Made by a program: the position numbers and the translations under genes. Shown one piece after another: positions 59,272 through 64,000 of a DNA stretch of 64,000 bases. The DNA comes from Ascidia mentula (taxonomy: Eukaryota; Chordata; Ascidiacea; Phlebobranchia; Ascidiidae). The notes beneath the pieces were generated by a model. It made no database searches. It was not told where the DNA came from and was given only the letters and a program-made list of their open reading frames with translations. Numbering within the stretch: position 1 is the stretch's first letter; every line of letters starts with the position of its first letter. The DNA lies in contig OX387200.1 in assembly GCA_947561715.1 (NCBI GenBank), positions 18,292,501-18,356,500 of the forward strand. Direction: 5' to 3'.

Positions 59272-61196
59272 CTAAAACGAAAAAGGTATCTTTCATGACG
59301 AAATCATAACCGGCCAATAACCACAAATGATAAAATAACAACCTGTGTTACACACTGGATAAGAGATAAAATAAACGGTAGTAACTGTCGCGTCACTAAG
59401 TAGTAAAATAGCAACGTTTTGACCAGGGATACAGGTCCCATGAAGTGCATGTTTTGTTGAAATTTACTGCATTTAAAGAGTTACCAAAACTAATATCAAT
59501 AAAATGAATAACGAAAAAATGCTGTTAGAATGCATTATATGTTTTGACACCAATTAGCAGAAACAAAGCTCATATCCATGACGATTGCGCCAGAGCTTGT
59601 TATTGAGGCAGTTTGACACAAATTGACAGGAATTTTTTCGTTACGTATCTTTACACGAGCCAAACATATTTCGAGATAAACTTACTTTACGGTACAGAAA
59701 ACACTTGAACGGATATGACCCGGTGGTGGGAACACGAATAGCAAATTGTCACTCAACGTCAATTGCTTTGAACAATTTTATTTTCGACTTACTCTCTGCG
59801 GTGTTGAGGAAATCGGAGCTGTTGCTGTTCTGATTAAAAATGGAATCTCGAGACTTTTCGTCTTGCCAAGTTAACGCTGAGTCCATGGAACTCTCGTCCA
59901 GGTCAGCGGGACTGGGTGCAGAAGAAGGGGTGGATGCATTCGTTCGGTCTGCAATAGATACCATAATAAGTGGAGAATTAAAAACACTTGAAAATGGCTG
60001 AAGCTTAGACAAGGAAATCGAGACATTTAACTCACCGTGAAATATTTTATTAGGCAGATTTATTTTACTCAACAATCCCATAATAGATAATATTTTTTTG
60101 TATTCTCAACCCCACATTAAACCAGCTTTGGTGGGTGATGGTTAACAGTTTCTAATACTAGAATAATCATTAGCGGGAATTACTTTAAAATTAAAAATAC
60201 TTCAGTATACTTTATTTCACAGTTAATGGTGTAATGCACCAGGTTTACAAGGTAAACTGTCATGATTACATGCAAATACTAGATATTTGTGTGTTTTGTG
60301 TGTATATATCAATTTTCGCAGGTATTAGCAAAAACTAACTAACTAATTAGAAAACAGAAAGAAATTTACTTGAAGGGTCTGATGAGTTCTCATTGGATCC
60401 ATTACTGGGTGTTGGTTTCTCACTAACTTCAGTTTGCGGTTTGTCACCTTCAGTTGCGGTTTTCAACCAACCATTGGCTGAAAAATAAATGATTGTTTTA
60501 ATGGATTATAAAAATAAATGAAAGTATGTTTGAATCGCCTGTTGTCTCTATGGCTTAGTAACAGTAAATGAAGACTCACTAACAGTAAAAATAAATGGAT
60601 TGATTTTCAGATATTAAGTTAACCTAAAACATTTGTGTTGCACAAAAAAAGGTATATTTGTATTAATACAATATACGTATATGAAATGAGCACTCCCGAA
60701 TACTAGTATCAATATGAAATTCTAACAAACTGCAAAAAAAAAACATATTCAGTTATACTAGAATGCCTATGTTTAATTTTGGTGTATTTGCTCCATATAT
60801 CCTTATTTGCACTATGAAAACCTTTGTAAATCCAATAACATATTTTTACAAAGTTGCAAGAGCACATTATTACAGTAATTGCACATTATACTATGTACCT
60901 GATGTGGAATCCTTTATAGTGGATTCCTTTGTTTCCAAAACAGGAACCCATTTAAAAATACGAAGGGAAGAGTCTGCCAAAGGAACCCATTTCTTTTCCC
61001 TAAACAAACAAGAAGTTTGTAAAATAAAAAACCTAAACTTACATTACATGTAGCATTTTTAAGTGAGTTTGAAAAACAAATAGAAGCTAAAAATAACATA
61101 CCATTTTCTAACTTTTTCCAAAACAGTCATAGCACGCTTGATATCATCTTTTGCGCGGCTACGTGTTTCAGCTCGTGAAGACCGGCTAGACGACAT
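59198..61196 (-). CDS. BCL7: BCL7 family protein (SWI/SNF subunit)
   Basis: Seen: five minus-strand exons, 61196-61102, 60999-60899, 60477-60370, 59948-59793, 59271-59198; 534 nt, 177 residues plus TGA, all GT-AG and in phase. The N-terminal 52 residues are the BCL7 domain: [30 protein letters not shown] and LRIFKWVPV. The rest is acidic, Ser/Asn-rich and disordered, ending in a short basic tail AIKRLRTE. Known: BCL7A/B/C are about 200-230-residue accessory subunits of mammalian BAF chromatin-remodelling complexes that contact the nucleosome acidic patch. This is a single invertebrate gene, so paralogue letters do not apply. The start is fixed by the family N-terminus (MSGRSVRAETRS type). Introns 59272-59792, 59949-60369 and 60478-60898 hold no further exon that I see. 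Confidence 0.96.
59793..59948 (-). CDS. BCL7: BCL7 exon 4
   Basis: [20 protein letters not shown] to SSDFLNTAE, acidic/Ser-rich. Acceptor ATTGCAG|AC, donor CAGAGA|GTAAGT. Confidence 0.92.
60370..60477 (-). CDS. BCL7: BCL7 exon 3
   Basis: [20 protein letters not shown] to SNENSSDPS, disordered. Acceptor TTTTTCAG|CC, donor CTTCAA|GTAAAT. Confidence 0.9.
60899..60999 (-). CDS. BCL7: BCL7 exon 2
   Basis: Completes the BCL7 domain: [20 protein letters not shown]. Acceptor TTGTTTAG|G, donor ACATCAG|GTACAT. An antisense open frame over it is a shadow. Confidence 0.96.
61102..61196 (-). CDS. BCL7: BCL7 exon 1
   Basis: [19 protein letters not shown] to KVRK and a split Trp codon. Donor AAATG|GTATGT. 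Confidence 0.96.
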
Positions 61197-61534
61197 TATT
61201 TTGTTATAAATTTTTGTGCAACAAAACAAAGACCACAATCTCCCTTTCTGAAAATTTCAACCCAGCTCAGCTGCTTCGATATGTCGCTTGTCGCGTAGTT
61301 TGTGCTTTGTGTCGCTTTGGGCGTGGCATTTGATAAACCGTTCGTACGACCATTGTAATGGCACGACTATATATTAAAAGTCTTGCATGCAATGTCAATA
61401 ATTCTATTTCGCTGCAACTATTCTGTCAGTATATTTGTTGAACAATGAGTACAATTGCCAGAACAATGATGAGTTTTTTGATACAAGATAAACATTTAAC
61501 ACAACACCAATCAAATACATCTTACGTGACAGAT
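61197..61534. other. BCL7 upstream region
   Basis: About 340 bp between the BCL7 start codon and the 3' end of the sulfotransferase relic; it must contain the BCL7 promoter. No distinct promoter element was recognised. Confidence 0.5.
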
Positions 61535-62772
61535 TCATTCATAAATGAACTGAATATTAGTGTTGCCCAGAATTTCGTTGATTTTTCTGTACATCAGCTC
61601 CTACTGTGACCCTGTCAAATGACTTTTCCACCCTCCCATTTGACCTGGCAAAATTAATGGAATTGTAGAATTTAGAAGACGGACTTCATGAGTGTACCAA
61701 ACCATACAAGGTTCTAGATAGCGAAAAACCTTTACTACACTTCCTTCTCCTACAACCTTCTCCTGCATTGCACTGAAAGAAGTTTTTTTCGACAACAGCA
61801 TTGATTGATTGATAAAGTTAGCTATCTTTTTTATTTCGTTGGGTGGATCCTTGGCAGCAAAAAAGAAAGATTTACCAAAAAATATTGCATGTTTCATGGG
61901 AATAATGACCTTTTTCATTTCCTCATGAACCATAAGTAGGACGTTTTCGTCATGTTTGTATTGGTACCATTTCTTTTACATGTTCCACATAGCCCTCGTC
62001 TTTCTTGGCAAATAGTGGCGGCTTTCCTGGTCAAAGTTACATGCGTTTTGAACCTGAATAACTCTACGATGAAATCTTACTTTTGAGTCATAAAACTCAT
62101 TTTCGCTTTCTGGCACCAGATGCTTTCCAGGAGTTAATGTTGGACAACAGAAAAGTGGAAATTTCTTATCACGTAGATTACCTGGAATGAAAGGATAATA
62201 ATACTTTCTAAATATCTAGTATTATTCGGGAAAATTATTCTTACTTTGACACCATTTGCGAGGTATTTCTTCATATTAATCAGAGGTGCTGGAAGATGAG
62301 TTGCAAAAACTTGGCGCAAAAACGAAAATTTTTTCTATAGTTGGTATTTAAAGACTGAAACAATAAAGTCACAATCGAATAAAGGTGAGCTGTTATACAA
62401 TATTCTGTCCCGAGACGTTTAAAAGCACAGTTAGCCTATTTACCTGGTCCTTGATGTTTCCAATTAACTGACGGAGAACCACATGTTTTTCCAGCTCCTG
62501 AGGATCTTTGTCGTGCAGAATATATTGAACGATAGAACCCATCCAAGTCGTTCCTTCAATTAAAAATAACAAGAAACCAAGCAATCTATAGGTTTGTTAT
62601 TATAATTTTACCTGTTTGGGGGTAGTTTGAAATGTAAATGTCGCCCTTCTTTAACTCCAGATTGTGGTAGGCATATTTCGCTGTTTCGGATTTGAAGAAA
62701 AAGGGTATTCGGTAACCCTTCCATTCTGACGGCAGGTCAACCAATGTTTCCTGGGAGTATTTTGTAATAGAA
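61535..62772 (-). pseudogene. Cytosolic sulfotransferase (SULT) pseudogene, 5' end not found
   Basis: Seen on the minus strand: segments 62772-62612 (ETLVDLPSEWKGYRIPFFFK, then ISNYPQ), 62553-62444 (GTTWMGSIVQYILHDKD), 62334-62245 (FLRQVFATHLPAPLINMKKY) and 62181 onward (VIYVIRN). All are bounded by good GT-AG sites. After VIYVIRN the frame is lost and recovered in pieces (KKDEGYVEHVKE in one frame; WYQYKHDENVLLMVHEEMKK in another). A TAG at 61603-61601 then interrupts the tail before ELMYRKINEILGNTNIQF, and the ancestral stop is at 61537-61535. Known: SULTs bind PAPS through YPKSGTTW, R-N-P-K-D and GxxGxxK motifs; here the first reads YPQTGTTW, with the catalytic lysine as Gln, and the second is broken. 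The retained introns show it is a decayed gene copy, not a processed one. Sequencing error alone would need several independent events. Confidence 0.85.
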
Positions 62773-63879
62773 CTGAATGTACAGGTGATATGTTATAATA
62801 CAGTGTATAAATTGCAAAAGAAACATGTAAGCTATATATACCAACATTAATATTTCTAGCTATAACATATATACATGAAATGGCAACTGTCTTTGACCTT
62901 CATAATTTGTAGCTTACCTTCATTTACTGGTTAACTACAAGAAATATTTAAACGCTGTTACTTCGCGCCGACACAGTTATAGGTGGAAAAGGAGGCTTGA
63001 TTTCACATTTTGCCGTGATATATGACCGTTGATCACATCAAAACATTAAAATTAGAAAGTCTGTTATCACCCCTACTTCGTGTATCATTTGCTATTACCA
63101 TATTTTGAGTACACATACAGTTTAATGTCATCTCGCAGAGTTTTTTTTTGTTTTAGAATCAGTCACCGGATTAAAGGTCTGAACTCAAAGTGCTCCTTGT
63201 AACTAAGCTTAGATGTAGAAGGCGCAATAAGAAATAGTTCGTTTCGGGCAGCGGAGCAGAAATATTTTGGGCACATAGAGACATGATGTCACATTACCAA
63301 ACGAGATTCAAATCACAAAATGCGCTGCAACACTCTCTACTTGGCACCTATGTTGTGTTGCACATGGTATTATTTTAAAGATGGGAAATAGTGTAGCAGA
63401 AATATTCCTTTTATTTGAAAGCTCTTTGGCAAATTTTTGAAACACAGCTTTTGTAATCACTTTTTTAATAATACACAATGCGGAGATCGGGTCAGGGTAT
63501 TTTCGTGATGAAATAAACCAGAGGAAGATAGATTTTTGAGGTTGCCGAACAAATGAACTTTTTTGAATTATACATATTGCATGACACTAAGTTATATGGA
63601 ATTAAGAATGCGGTGCTACAGTGCATGGACGTACTACAAATCAAACGACTGCAATGTTTTGTGTCAGCAGTAAGTGCTTCTCAAAATGGCAACATTTTGT
63701 CACAATAAACACAATCGCAATTCTTTCAATATTTACGCAACTTCCCGCAGTGATAAATGATACAAAATAAGTCCCTATTGCATATGGATGAACATGAATT
63801 CATGTGACATAAATGCATTGGCAGGAATGAGATTTTTCAGCCTGGATACATAAAATTGCAATTAAATGTGGGGCTCATT
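62773..63879. other. Intergenic region right of the SULT relic
   Basis: AT-rich. A minus-strand ATGAAG|GTAAGC at about 62919-62930 could have been the first SULT exon, but its phase does not fit the next segment. Nothing else recognised. Confidence 0.45.
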
Positions 63880-63971
63880 TCACCATCTTCTCTCCTGAAG
63901 CTGAATCTTAATAGTTTTCCCACTCGTGTGGGCAGTATCCCGGATGTAGTGGTTCAGCCGGGATTCCCCTC
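63880..63971 (-). CDS. Possible last exon of an unidentified minus-strand gene
   Basis: A strong acceptor (CTGTTTTTTGCACGCAG) at the right edge opens 92 nt. One frame reads ESRLNHYIRDTAHTSGKTIK and stops at 63880-63882; another reads RGIPAEPLHPGYCPHEWENY and also stops. I do not recognise the protein, and the upstream exons lie outside the window. Confidence 0.3.
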
Positions 63972-64000
63972 CTGCGTGCAAAAAACAGGTGTTAGATTCT

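Noticed and set aside
60763..61053. Plus-strand open frame of 96 codons
   Set aside because: Antisense shadow of BCL7 exon 2 and its intron.
1..64000. tRNA, rRNA and CRISPR features
   Set aside because: No cloverleaf with A/B boxes, no rRNA signature and no regularly spaced repeats were found by eye.

Overview
This is animal nuclear DNA. Every gene is split by GT-AG introns, and I see no operons or prokaryotic signals. Five loci could be rebuilt exon by exon. The products are metazoan: TTC28, ANKUB1, ANKS1 (Odin/AIDA-1), BCL7 and a cytosolic sulfotransferase relic. Short AT-rich introns, compact gene spacing, overall sequence character and splice-acceptor-like AG dinucleotides just upstream of two start codons suggest an invertebrate deuterostome, most likely a tunicate of the Ciona type. 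The species is an inference; the gene families are well supported.

Layout. (1) Positions 1-9062, minus strand: the 5' two thirds of a TTC28 gene. Thirteen exons encode a long tetratricopeptide-repeat array and most of a C-terminal CHAT domain, and the gene runs off the left edge. (2) 10069-13218, minus strand: a complete six-exon ANKUB1 gene (ubiquitin-like region plus ankyrin repeats, 696 residues). (3) 13219-16127: a 2.9 kb divergent intergenic region shared with the next gene. (4) 16128-57530, plus strand: a complete 28-exon ANKS1 gene of 1,911 residues (ankyrin repeats, long disordered linker, two SAM domains, PTB domain). One intron of 23 kb (27051-50005) makes up more than half of it. 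(5) 59198-61196, minus strand: a complete five-exon BCL7 gene (177 residues), tail to tail with ANKS1. (6) 61535-62772, minus strand: a sulfotransferase pseudogene with frameshifts and an in-frame stop. (7) 63880-63971: a possible last exon of another minus-strand gene at the right edge.

In all complete models the joined exon lengths divide by three and every junction keeps phase (ANKS1 5,736 nt, ANKUB1 2,091 nt, BCL7 534 nt). The partial TTC28 model stays open to the last base.

The genes do not form one pathway. TTC28 and ANKS1 are scaffold-like proteins, ANKUB1 is a poorly studied ubiquitin-like/ankyrin protein, and BCL7 is a SWI/SNF (BAF) chromatin-remodelling subunit. The most interesting unexplained signal lies in the 23 kb ANKS1 intron and its flank. 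This stretch holds a strong excess of perfect TGACGTCA (CRE) palindromes, paired E-boxes, and a CRE/CCAAT/CRE-E-box/TATA cluster 1.9 kb upstream of the exon that begins the SAM-PTB half of the protein. That is the layout expected for an internal promoter making an ankyrin-less, AIDA-1-like isoform. Two hAT-type MITEs with target-site duplications are also present.
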